From positions 1 to 12,198 of the forward strand of contig PMXT01000014.1 of assembly GCA_003170995.1 (NCBI GenBank): a stretch of 12,198 bases of DNA, written 5' to 3'. This document shows, one piece after another, positions 7,112-12,198 of this stretch. This DNA comes from Actinomycetota bacterium. GTDB taxonomy: Bacteria > Actinomycetota > Thermoleophilia > Gaiellales > Gaiellaceae. The notes under the pieces are model-generated. The model was not told the origin of the DNA. It searched no databases and saw nothing but the letters and a program-made list of their open reading frames with translations. Position numbers and translations under genes: made by a program. Each line of letters begins with the position of its first letter. The first letter of the stretch is position 1.

Positions 7112-7534
7112 CTAGCCTGGCTTCGAGCGCTCCATCACTTTGGCCGAAGGCGCGCCGAAGCCGAACTTCTCGTAGAGACTGTGAGCGTCGGCGGTGTGCA
7201 GAATCCAGCGCATCCGCGCGAAGGCACCCTCTTCGACGCTGAAGCGCACGAGCTGCTTGCCGAAGCCCCGGCCGCGGTACTCGGGTAAGACGTAGAGGTC
7301 GGCGAGATAGGCGATCGCGATTCCATCCGAGACAGCGCGCGCAAAGCCGATCTGGCGGCCCTCATGGTAGAGGCCGACGACGCGATTCGCCTCGCGCACG
7401 AGCCGCTCTTGGGTCTCGTACGGACGCCCCTTCGCCCAGTAGCTCTCCGTCGAAAGGAAGCGATGCACCTCGGCGGCGTCGATCCTCGCCAGGTCGTCGT
7501 CCAGCTCGAAGCCGTCTTCTAGCTCCTCTCTCAC
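7112..7534 (-). CDS. GNAT-family N-acetyltransferase
   Basis: With the GTG start chosen here the product is 140 residues, the normal size for a compact GNAT domain that transfers an acetyl group from acetyl-CoA to an amine. The acetyl-CoA binding motif A is clear: YVLPEYRGRGFGKQLV (81-96), with the R-G-R-G-F-G pyrophosphate loop at 87-92. The C-terminal HSLYEKFGF (118-126) is the usual last beta/alpha element. The N-terminus FELDDDLARIDAAEVHRFL also fits this subgroup. The start overlaps the recO stop in GTGA, indicating translational coupling; the longer open frame upstream lies entirely inside recO and lacks family similarity. A hairpin follows the stop. The substrate is unknown. Confidence 0.85.
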   Translation of the reverse strand: MREELEDGFELDDDLARIDAAEVHRFLSTESYWAKGRPYETQERLVREANRVVGLYHEGRQIGFARAVSDGIAIAYLADLYVLPEYRGRGFGKQLVRFSVEEGAFARMRWILHTADAHSLYEKFGFGAPSAKVMERSKPG

Positions 7535-8271
7535 GCCGAAAGCGTCCGCAAACGGAAGCCGCCGTGCTCCTCGTACGAGGCGATGATCACGGCCAGACAG
7601 TCGCGCGCGGCCCGCTCGCTCAGCCCGATCGCCTCGGCTTCGGCGAGCGGACGGTGCAGCAATCCCTCGAGCCCGGCGAAGCCGTCGGCAGAGAGCGCCA
7701 GCGATCCCGCGGCGCAATTCCGGCAAACGATGCCACCGGCCCTAGCCGAGTATCCGGCGAAGGGCGGCCCGCCTCCGCACTCGGCGCAGCTGCCGAGGTG
7801 AGGCAGGTAGCCGGCCAGCCAGATCAGCTTGAGCTGGAAGGAGAGCGCCAAAGGATCGAGCCCTGGCTGAATAGGTGCGCGGCTCGCTATCCCATCGAGC
7901 AGGTCGAGGAAGCGGGTCAGCGCCTCGAAGGCGCGTGGGTTCGACTCCTGCTCACCAAACAGACGCAGCATTGCCTCGGCGCCGATCAGGCCCACTCCGA
8001 GCCGGTAGAACTCTTCGCGGGCGGCCCGGTGCGAGTGAAGCAACTCGACCCCGGTGATCGTGCCCAGCTCGCCCCTGCCTTCGTGCAGCATGATCTCGAC
8101 GTGCGAGAGCGGTTCCAGCCGGGCACCGAAGCGCGACTTGGTCTTGCGGATCCCCTTCGCCACGGCGCCGATGCGGCCGCGCTCGAGGCTGTAGAGATGG
8201 AGCACGCGATCGGCCTCGCCCAGCCTGAACGAGCGCAGAACCACAGCTTCGGTCTTCAGCGCTCTTCCCAC
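7531..8271 (-). CDS. recO: DNA repair protein RecO
   Basis: RecO helps load RecA onto SSB-coated single-stranded DNA in the RecFOR recombination pathway and anneals complementary strands. From the GTG start chosen here it is 246 residues, typical for the family. The N-terminal OB-fold begins with KTEAVVLRSFRLGEADRVL (6-24) and continues through GAVAKGIRKTKSRFGARLEP. The C-terminal part has the zinc-binding pair CAEC (162-165) and CRNC (183-186). The open frame extends 25 codons further upstream to 8346, but those residues do not resemble RecO. A TACACT hexamer lies exactly six bases before this GTG, consistent with a leaderless message. It overlaps the acetyltransferase start by four bases. 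RecO next to glycyl-tRNA synthetase is common, but here the two are convergent. Confidence 0.93.
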   Translation of the reverse strand: MGRALKTEAVVLRSFRLGEADRVLHLYSLERGRIGAVAKGIRKTKSRFGARLEPLSHVEIMLHEGRGELGTITGVELLHSHRAAREEFYRLGVGLIGAEAMLRLFGEQESNPRAFEALTRFLDLLDGIASRAPIQPGLDPLALSFQLKLIWLAGYLPHLGSCAECGGGPPFAGYSARAGGIVCRNCAAGSLALSADGFAGLEGLLHRPLAEAEAIGLSERAARDCLAVIIASYEEHGGFRLRTLSA

Positions 8272-8277
8272 AAAATC

Positions 8278-8283
8278 AGTGTA
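8278..8283 (-). promoter_or_regulatory. Candidate -10 element for leaderless recO
   Basis: TACACT on the minus strand is followed by six bases (GATTTT) and then the GTG start of recO, so the predicted transcript would begin at or next to the start codon. No ribosome binding site and no -35 match are seen. It supports the GTG at 8271 over the longer frame. Inference from spacing. Confidence 0.4.
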
Positions 8284-8349
8284 GTACCGCACCCGGTACC
8301 AACGAACTGCGCCGAGCCTGTGGAGCGATCGACGCCCTCTCAGCACAAA

Positions 8350-8418
8350 TGTCCCTTGACAGCGGGCGCCTTCTCTGAGCGGTGTCTGACACCAGTTGGG
8401 GACATGAGCTGGCGCCCG
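8350..8418. repeat. Nested palindromic, REP-like element between mutM and recO
   Basis: Three inverted repeats occur in this non-coding stretch. GGTGTCTGACACC (8381-8393) is a perfect palindrome with six-base arms and a central T. TGTCCC (8350-8355) and GGGACA (8399-8404) flank it as a six-base pair. CGGGCGCC (8363-8370) and GGCGCCCG (8411-8418) form an eight-base pair interleaved with the outer one. It lies in the 196-base gap (8272-8467) downstream of mutM and upstream of the recO -10. On the minus-strand RNA the TGTCCC/GGGACA pair closes a structure followed by a short U stretch, so it may end or stabilise the mutM transcript. The rest of the gap shows nothing clear. Confidence 0.45.
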
Positions 8419-8467
8419 AGCGAGCTTCGCCCGATTGCCGACAAGCTCACAAGCGACCGCGCCGGTC

Positions 8468-9292
8468 TCAGCGTCGTTGGCAGCGCGGGCAGAACCAGGT
8501 GCCGCGGCCGGCGATTCGGGTCTTCGCTATCCGCGTTCCGCAGCGCTCGCAGGGCTCGCCCTCGCGCCCATAGACACGAAACTCGCTCTGCATCGAGCCG
8601 GCTTCGCCGTTCGGGAGGGCGTAGTCGCGCAGAGTCGCCCCCTGGCGAGCGATGCCGATTTCGAGCGCCTCGCGGATGCCGTCGTGCAGGCGGACAAGCG
8701 CCGGCTTACCGAGCGAGCCGGCCGGGCGGGCCGGATGCAGCTTGGCTCGCCAGAGCGTCTCGTCGACGTAGATGTTCCCCAGCCCGGCCAGCGTGCGCTG
8801 ATCGAGCAAGGCCGCCTTGAGCGCAGTTCGGCGCCCGGCCAGACGCCCGCGCAGAAGCTCGGGGGTGAACTCCGGCGCCAGCGGTTCCGGGCCGACGCGA
8901 GCGGCCAGGTAGCTCTCCAGCTCGCCTGTTTCGAGCAGGCGCCAGGTTCCGAAGCGACGCACGTCGCGGTAGACGAGATCGCGACCGTCGTCGAGTTCGA
9001 GCCTGGCCCGCTCGTGCGCGATCGTTATGTCGCCTCCGAGCCGGTAACTGAAGGAGCCGGTCATGCGTAGGTGGACGGCAAGCGTCTTGTCGCTCTCGAA
9101 GCAGAACAGGAGGTACTTGCCACGACGATCGAGACTCGCGATCTCCTGGCGGGTAAGCGCGACCGCGAGCTCTCCAGGGGCGATCGGCCGTGTCAGCCGC
9201 GGATCGCCGATCTCGGCGTGGACGATCTTCCTGCCCAAGAGGACCGGCTCGAGCTCGCGGCGGATCGTCTCGACCTCGGGGAGCTCGGGCAC
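8468..9292 (-). CDS. mutM: Formamidopyrimidine-DNA glycosylase (Fpg/MutM)
   Basis: MutM excises 8-oxoguanine and ring-opened purines from DNA and nicks the abasic site by beta/delta elimination. The 274 residues match the family length. It starts MPELPEVETIRREL, giving the catalytic N-terminal Pro (residue 2) and Glu3 after Met removal. RRGKY (56-60) carries the conserved Lys59, HLRMTG (74-79) is present, and the helix-two-turn-helix contains LGNIYVDE (171-178). The C-terminal zinc finger has Cys248, 251, 268 and 271, with Arg263 in AGRGTWFC at the expected DNA-binding position. The start is GTG, with only a weak AGG nine bases upstream. It follows deoB by 44 bases on the same strand and is probably co-transcribed with it. 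Confidence 0.97.
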   Translation of the reverse strand: MPELPEVETIRRELEPVLLGRKIVHAEIGDPRLTRPIAPGELAVALTRQEIASLDRRGKYLLFCFESDKTLAVHLRMTGSFSYRLGGDITIAHERARLELDDGRDLVYRDVRRFGTWRLLETGELESYLAARVGPEPLAPEFTPELLRGRLAGRRTALKAALLDQRTLAGLGNIYVDETLWRAKLHPARPAGSLGKPALVRLHDGIREALEIGIARQGATLRDYALPNGEAGSMQSEFRVYGREGEPCERCGTRIAKTRIAGRGTWFCPRCQRR

Positions 9293-9336
9293 TTATCAAG
9301 CCTGGTCACGGTCGGGCACGAGACTCACGGCTGCGC

Positions 9337-10506
9337 TCAGGTCGGCGTCACGAAGGGCTTGCCAGGAAGGCTGCGTCCGGGCGAGCGCCCGCCCAGCCAG
9401 GCGTTCACGGTCGCGCCGACGTCGGCGGGCTCGCCTTCGTGGATGCGACCGGCGGCGTTCGTGCCCTCGACGTAGGCGAGTAAAAGCTCGTACTCACGCG
9501 TGTGATCGCTACCCGGAGTGGTCGGATCGCAGCCGTGATCGGAGGTGAGCACGAGCAGGTCGCCCTCGCGCAGATGGGCGAGCAGGTCGGGTAGGCGGCT
9601 ATCGAAGTCCTGCAGTGAACGGTGGAAGTTGACCGGATCGTTACGGTGCCCCCAGAGCAGATCCGTATCGACCAGGTTGGTGAAGACGAGGCCGTGCTCG
9701 AGCTGCTCGAGCAGGCGCTCGGTCTGAGCGATCCCCTCGGCGTTGGACCTGGTCGGGATCGACTCGTCGATATCGCAGCCGGCGAAAATGCCGCCGATCT
9801 TGCCGACGCCGTAGACCTTGGCGCCCGCTTCGTGCACCAGTGTGAGGTAGTTGGGACGGCGAGGCTCGAGCGCGAAGTCGCGGCGACCCGGCGTGCGCTC
9901 GAAGGCGCCAGGCTCGCCGCTGAAGGGACGCGCGATTACGCGCCCGACCTTGTGCTTGTCGGTCAGTAGCTCGCGTGCGAACGTGCAAGCCTCGTAGAGC
10001 TCATCCAGTGGGACGACGCTTTCGTGCGCGGCGAGCTGGAAGACCGAGTCAGACGACGTGTAGACGATCCACTTGCCCGTTTCGATCTGCACCTCGCCGA
10101 GCTCTTGGATGATCTCGGTGCCCGAGGCGACCTTGTTCCCGAGCACGCCGCGGGCGGTGCGGTGCATGAAGGGATCGATCACCTCGAAAGGGAAGCCGTG
10201 CGGGTAGGTCGGCAGCGGCTGCGGCGTGACGACGCCCATCAGCTCCCAGTGGCCGCTGGTCGAGTCCTTGCCCGCCGAACGAGGCGCCAGCCGGCCGGCG
10301 ATCGCCGGCGCCCCCGGCTGGGAAGGACAGCCCTCCAGTGGAGCGACGTTGCCCAGCCCGAGCGCCTCGAGCATCGGCAGGTCGAGCCCGCCGACGACCC
10401 TGGCCACGTTGCCCAGCGTGTTCGCGTCCTCGTCGCCGTAGCGTGACGCATCGGGGAGCGCGCCTGCTCCCACCGCATCGAGCACGATCACACAGGCCCG
10501 CGCCAT
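9337..10506 (-). CDS. deoB: Phosphopentomutase
   Basis: DeoB interconverts (deoxy)ribose 1-phosphate and 5-phosphate, linking nucleoside breakdown to the pentose phosphate pathway. At 389 residues it has the family length. Metal-binding residues of the alkaline phosphatase superfamily core are visible: Asp10 in VIVLDAVGAGALPDA, Asp282 and His287 in VDTDLLWGH, Asp323-His324 in SDHGCDP, and His335 in DHTREY. The nucleophile loop reads GKDSTSGHWE (79-88), so Ser82 occupies the position I align with the catalytic Thr of the Bacillus enzyme. ASGTEI (127-132) and SSDSVFQLAAHE (151-162) are also diagnostic. A TAGAAT hexamer six bases before the ATG suggests a leaderless message. mutM follows on the same strand. 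Confidence 0.96.
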   Translation of the reverse strand: MARACVIVLDAVGAGALPDASRYGDEDANTLGNVARVVGGLDLPMLEALGLGNVAPLEGCPSQPGAPAIAGRLAPRSAGKDSTSGHWELMGVVTPQPLPTYPHGFPFEVIDPFMHRTARGVLGNKVASGTEIIQELGEVQIETGKWIVYTSSDSVFQLAAHESVVPLDELYEACTFARELLTDKHKVGRVIARPFSGEPGAFERTPGRRDFALEPRRPNYLTLVHEAGAKVYGVGKIGGIFAGCDIDESIPTRSNAEGIAQTERLLEQLEHGLVFTNLVDTDLLWGHRNDPVNFHRSLQDFDSRLPDLLAHLREGDLLVLTSDHGCDPTTPGSDHTREYELLLAYVEGTNAAGRIHEGEPADVGATVNAWLGGRSPGRSLPGKPFVTPT

Positions 10507-10511
10507 GTGAG

Positions 10512-10518
10512 TATTCTA
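10512..10518. promoter_or_regulatory. Overlapping divergent -10 elements for deoB and the 47-residue gene
   Basis: TATTCTA gives TATTCT on the plus strand (10512-10517) and TAGAAT on the minus strand (10518-10513). TAGAAT lies exactly six bases before the deoB ATG. TATTCT lies eight bases before the GTG of the small gene. The two start codons are only 19 bases apart, so both promoters must be packed here or within the opposite gene. No -35 is obvious. Confidence 0.45.
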
Positions 10519-10525
10519 CGGAGCC

Positions 10526-10669
10526 GTGAGTACGGTACTCGGTTTTTTCGGTTTGATCATCTACATCGCCTGCGTGATCGCGCTCGCGGCGGGCATCACC
10601 TGGCTCGTGGTCAAGATCAGCCCGGCCACTGTGGGCAAGAAGCCCGACGCCAAGAGCCCATCCCAATAG
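10526..10669 (+). CDS. 47-residue single-pass membrane peptide, unknown function
   Basis: This gene is short and starts with GTG. The product begins MSTVLGFFGLIIYIACVI and continues ALAAGITWLVVKISP, giving one clear membrane-spanning helix (about residues 4-31). A short Lys/Pro/Ser tail (KKPDAKSPSQ) is probably cytoplasmic. A GGAG lies only two bases before the GTG, too close for a standard ribosome site, so translation may be nearly leaderless from the TATTCT hexamer upstream. It is divergent from deoB and convergent with the M20 peptidase gene, whose stop is 43 bases away. I do not recognise a named family. A clean helix with charged tail, and a perfect fit between two genes without overlap, argue that it is real. 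Confidence 0.65.
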   Translation: MSTVLGFFGLIIYIACVIALAAGITWLVVKISPATVGKKPDAKSPSQ

Positions 10670-10712
10670 GCTTACACATCTCTACCGGGATAGGTCCTAA
10701 GGGCGGCGAAAG

Positions 10713-11843
10713 CTAACTACTCTCGGCCTCGGCGCTGCGGGCGGCATCCACCAGCGCCAGCGTGACGTCCACCATGCGCACGAGGTCGTCGACGGCGATC
10801 TCCTCCTCGGGCGAGTGGATGTGCGCCATGCCGTTGGAGAGATTGACGCAGGGAAGGCCGCCGGCGTTGAAGATGTTGGCGTCGGCGCCGCCACCGGTGA
10901 GGCCGAGCTTGGGCTCGATGCCACAGCTCTCGAGCGCCTTGCGCGCCAGCACCACCGGCAGGTCGCCAGCCTTGAAGCGATATCCGCGGTAGATCTCGAT
11001 CACCTTGGTCTCGGTTCGGCACTCGCTCTGCTCGGCCGCGAAGGCGATCGTCTCCAGCATCTCCTCGATCAGCTCGAGCTGCTTTTTCTCGTCGTGCGAG
11101 CGGATCTCGGCCTCGAGCTCGCATAGCCCGGGCACGATGTTTCGCGCCTGACCGCCGCGAACGACGCCCACATTCGCGGTCGTCTCCTCGTCGATCCGGC
11201 CCAGCCGGAAATCACCGACCGCCCGCGCGCAGGCCACGATCGCACTTCTCCCCTCCTCCGGTGCGATGCCCGAGTGGGCGGCACGACCGATGAAGGTCGC
11301 GTGCAGCTCGCGATGGTAGGGAGCCCCGAGGATGATCTCGCCGATCGGAGCCGCCTGGTCGTAGACGTAGCCCAGCTTGGCTTCGAGCGAGCCCAGATCG
11401 AGGAGCTTGGCGCCCTGCAGGCCGACCTCCTCCATGACCGTGAAGACGAGCTCGACTCCCGCGTGCGGGCGGTGCTCCTTGACGATGCGCCGCGCCGCTT
11501 CGAGCATCGCCGCCAGCGCCGACTTGTTGTCGGCACCGAGAATCGTCCCCGCCGAGTTGCGAACTATTCCGCCCTCGGCCAGAGGTTCGATCGAGCCCTG
11601 CGGCGGCACCGTGTCGAGGTGCGAGCAGAGCATGATCGGCACGCCGCCCGACTGCGCGCCGGGCAGCCGGCAGATGATATTGCCAGCCTCTCCCGGGATG
11701 AGTGGAGCGGAGCCGTCCTCGTGCGGATCGAGCCCCAGCCCACGCAGGTAAGCGAGCACGTAGTTGGCGGCCGCTCGCTCCTTGCCCGACGGGCTCGGAA
11801 CTCGAGCCAGCTCACAGAAGAGCGTGACTACGCGACAGGGCAT
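10713..11843 (-). CDS. M20-family metallopeptidase (peptidase T-like)
   Basis: This 376-residue protein is an M20 di-zinc exopeptidase, probably a cytoplasmic amino- or tripeptidase. Likely active-site residues are in order: His75 and Asp77 in CSHLDTV, bridging Asp105 in LGADNKSAL, catalytic Glu138 and metal-binding Glu139 in VMEEVGLQG, Asp162 in YVYDQ, and His343 in HIHSPEE. The lid/dimerisation domain spans about 180-290 (RAAHSGIAPEEGRSAI, 188-203). No signal peptide is present. The start ATG is preceded by TAGAAT at exactly six bases and no ribosome site, suggesting leaderless translation. The gene follows pyrG by 33 bases on the same strand. Substrate specificity (tripeptidase, other peptidase or deacylase) cannot be decided from sequence alone. 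Confidence 0.9.
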   Translation of the reverse strand: MPCRVVTLFCELARVPSPSGKERAAANYVLAYLRGLGLDPHEDGSAPLIPGEAGNIICRLPGAQSGGVPIMLCSHLDTVPPQGSIEPLAEGGIVRNSAGTILGADNKSALAAMLEAARRIVKEHRPHAGVELVFTVMEEVGLQGAKLLDLGSLEAKLGYVYDQAAPIGEIILGAPYHRELHATFIGRAAHSGIAPEEGRSAIVACARAVGDFRLGRIDEETTANVGVVRGGQARNIVPGLCELEAEIRSHDEKKQLELIEEMLETIAFAAEQSECRTETKVIEIYRGYRFKAGDLPVVLARKALESCGIEPKLGLTGGGADANIFNAGGLPCVNLSNGMAHIHSPEEEIAVDDLVRMVDVTLALVDAARSAEAESS

Positions 11844-11849
11844 CGGCTG

Positions 11850-11855
11850 ATTCTA
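11850..11855 (-). promoter_or_regulatory. Candidate -10 element for leaderless M20 peptidase mRNA
   Basis: TAGAAT (five of six with TATAAT) on the minus strand is followed by six bases (CAGCCG) and the ATG. It overlaps the palindrome TTCTAGAA (11851-11858). It would give the peptidase its own start despite the close upstream pyrG gene. Confidence 0.45.
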
Positions 11856-11876
11856 GAACCTCGCTTCTACCGGCCG

Positions 11877-12198
11877 CTACGTGGTCTCGCCAGCGTCCAT
11901 GGTGACGGCGGCGCGCGAGGTAGACGCGTTGCCGCGCGCAACCGCCCGCTCGAGCGCCGCGCCGACGAAATCGCGGTAGAGCGGTGCCGGGCGTGTCGGT
12001 CGCGACTTGAACTCCGGATGGAACTGGCTGGCCACGAACCAGGGATGGTCGGGGAGCTCGACGACCTCGACCAGGCGGCCATCCTGGTAGGTACCCGAGA
12101 TCACGAGCCCCGCCTCGATCAGGCGCTCACGGTAGATGTTGTTGACCTCGTAACGATGCCTATGGCGCTCGTGAATGACCGGCTCGTCGTAGCTAGCG
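11877..12198 (-). CDS. pyrG: CTP synthase, C-terminal glutaminase end (start outside window)
   Basis: The last 106 codons of pyrG are present; the frame is open to the window edge. CTP synthase aminates UTP to CTP using ammonia from glutamine, the last step of pyrimidine nucleotide synthesis. The fragment is the end of the class I glutamine amidotransferase domain: [17 protein letters not shown] (10-26), then [20 protein letters not shown], where His60 and Glu62 of the fragment are the triad His and Glu (the Cys lies outside the window). The tail after [17 protein letters not shown] is Ala/Thr-rich and of ordinary length. It is followed by the M20 peptidase gene after 33 bases. Confidence 0.97.
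   Translation of the reverse strand, partial: ASYDEPVIHERHRHRYEVNNIYRERLIEAGLVISGTYQDGRLVEVVELPDHPWFVASQFHPEFKSRPTRPAPLYRDFVGAALERAVARGNASTSRAAVTMDAGETT

Noticed and set aside
8356..8384. Consensus TTGACA (8356-8361) as a plus-strand -35
   Set aside because: No -10 is found at 16-18 bases downstream, and no plus-strand gene follows.
7564..8820. Long plus-strand open frame of 418 codons opposite recO and mutM
   Set aside because: It is antisense to two well-supported genes and reads as low-complexity, Arg/Ala/Gly-rich sequence with no recognisable domain; GC-rich codon bias explains it.
1..12198. CRISPR arrays, tRNA genes, insertion sequences or defence systems
   Set aside because: No regularly spaced repeats, tRNA-like fold, transposase motif or defence-gene domain was seen; all sizeable genes belong to ordinary families.

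Overview
The window is a GC-rich stretch of bacterial chromosome packed with housekeeping genes. No phage, plasmid, transposase, CRISPR array, rRNA or tRNA gene is visible. GC-rich codon use, frequent GTG starts, start codons without Shine-Dalgarno sequences, a B-box-type rhomboid, and PyrG, RecO, MutM and dimeric-type GlyRS sequences of actinobacterial flavour suggest an actinobacterium. My best guess is the class Thermoleophilia, but that is an inference from overall resemblance, not a database result.

Layout from left to right. Positions 1-1431 (+) hold the end of a MacB/FtsX-type ABC permease and its ATPase, with the stop codon directly abutting the next start. Position 1474-2175 (-) is a ComB-like 2-phosphosulfolactate phosphatase. 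It is divergent from a rhomboid protease with an N-terminal zinc finger (2203-3054, +). A minus-strand group follows: an esterase-like alpha/beta hydrolase (4644-5474), a HEAT-repeat protein (3279-4466) and a small membrane protein (3051-3236). Glycyl-tRNA synthetase (5524-6897, +) is divergent from the esterase.

The right half is almost all on the minus strand. In transcription order it holds the end of pyrG (from the window edge), an M20 peptidase, deoB, mutM, recO and a GNAT acetyltransferase. A 47-codon plus-strand gene for a single-pass membrane peptide (10526-10669) lies between deoB and the peptidase. The best-characterised genes serve nucleotide metabolism (pyrG, deoB), DNA repair (mutM, recO) and translation (glyS). 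These are core functions, and I see no dedicated novel system.

The most unusual signal is in the promoters. Four minus-strand genes (esterase, recO, deoB, M20 peptidase) have a TANNNT hexamer exactly six bases before the start codon, and comB has one seven bases before it. This is the arrangement expected for leaderless transcripts. At all three divergent gene pairs, candidate -10 hexamers for the two strands overlap almost completely, suggesting shared bidirectional promoters. Other points are a palindromic REP-like element between mutM and recO, a Ser at the expected nucleophile position of DeoB, two small membrane proteins, and a ComB with no coenzyme M pathway genes nearby. No gap between genes exceeds 300 bases.
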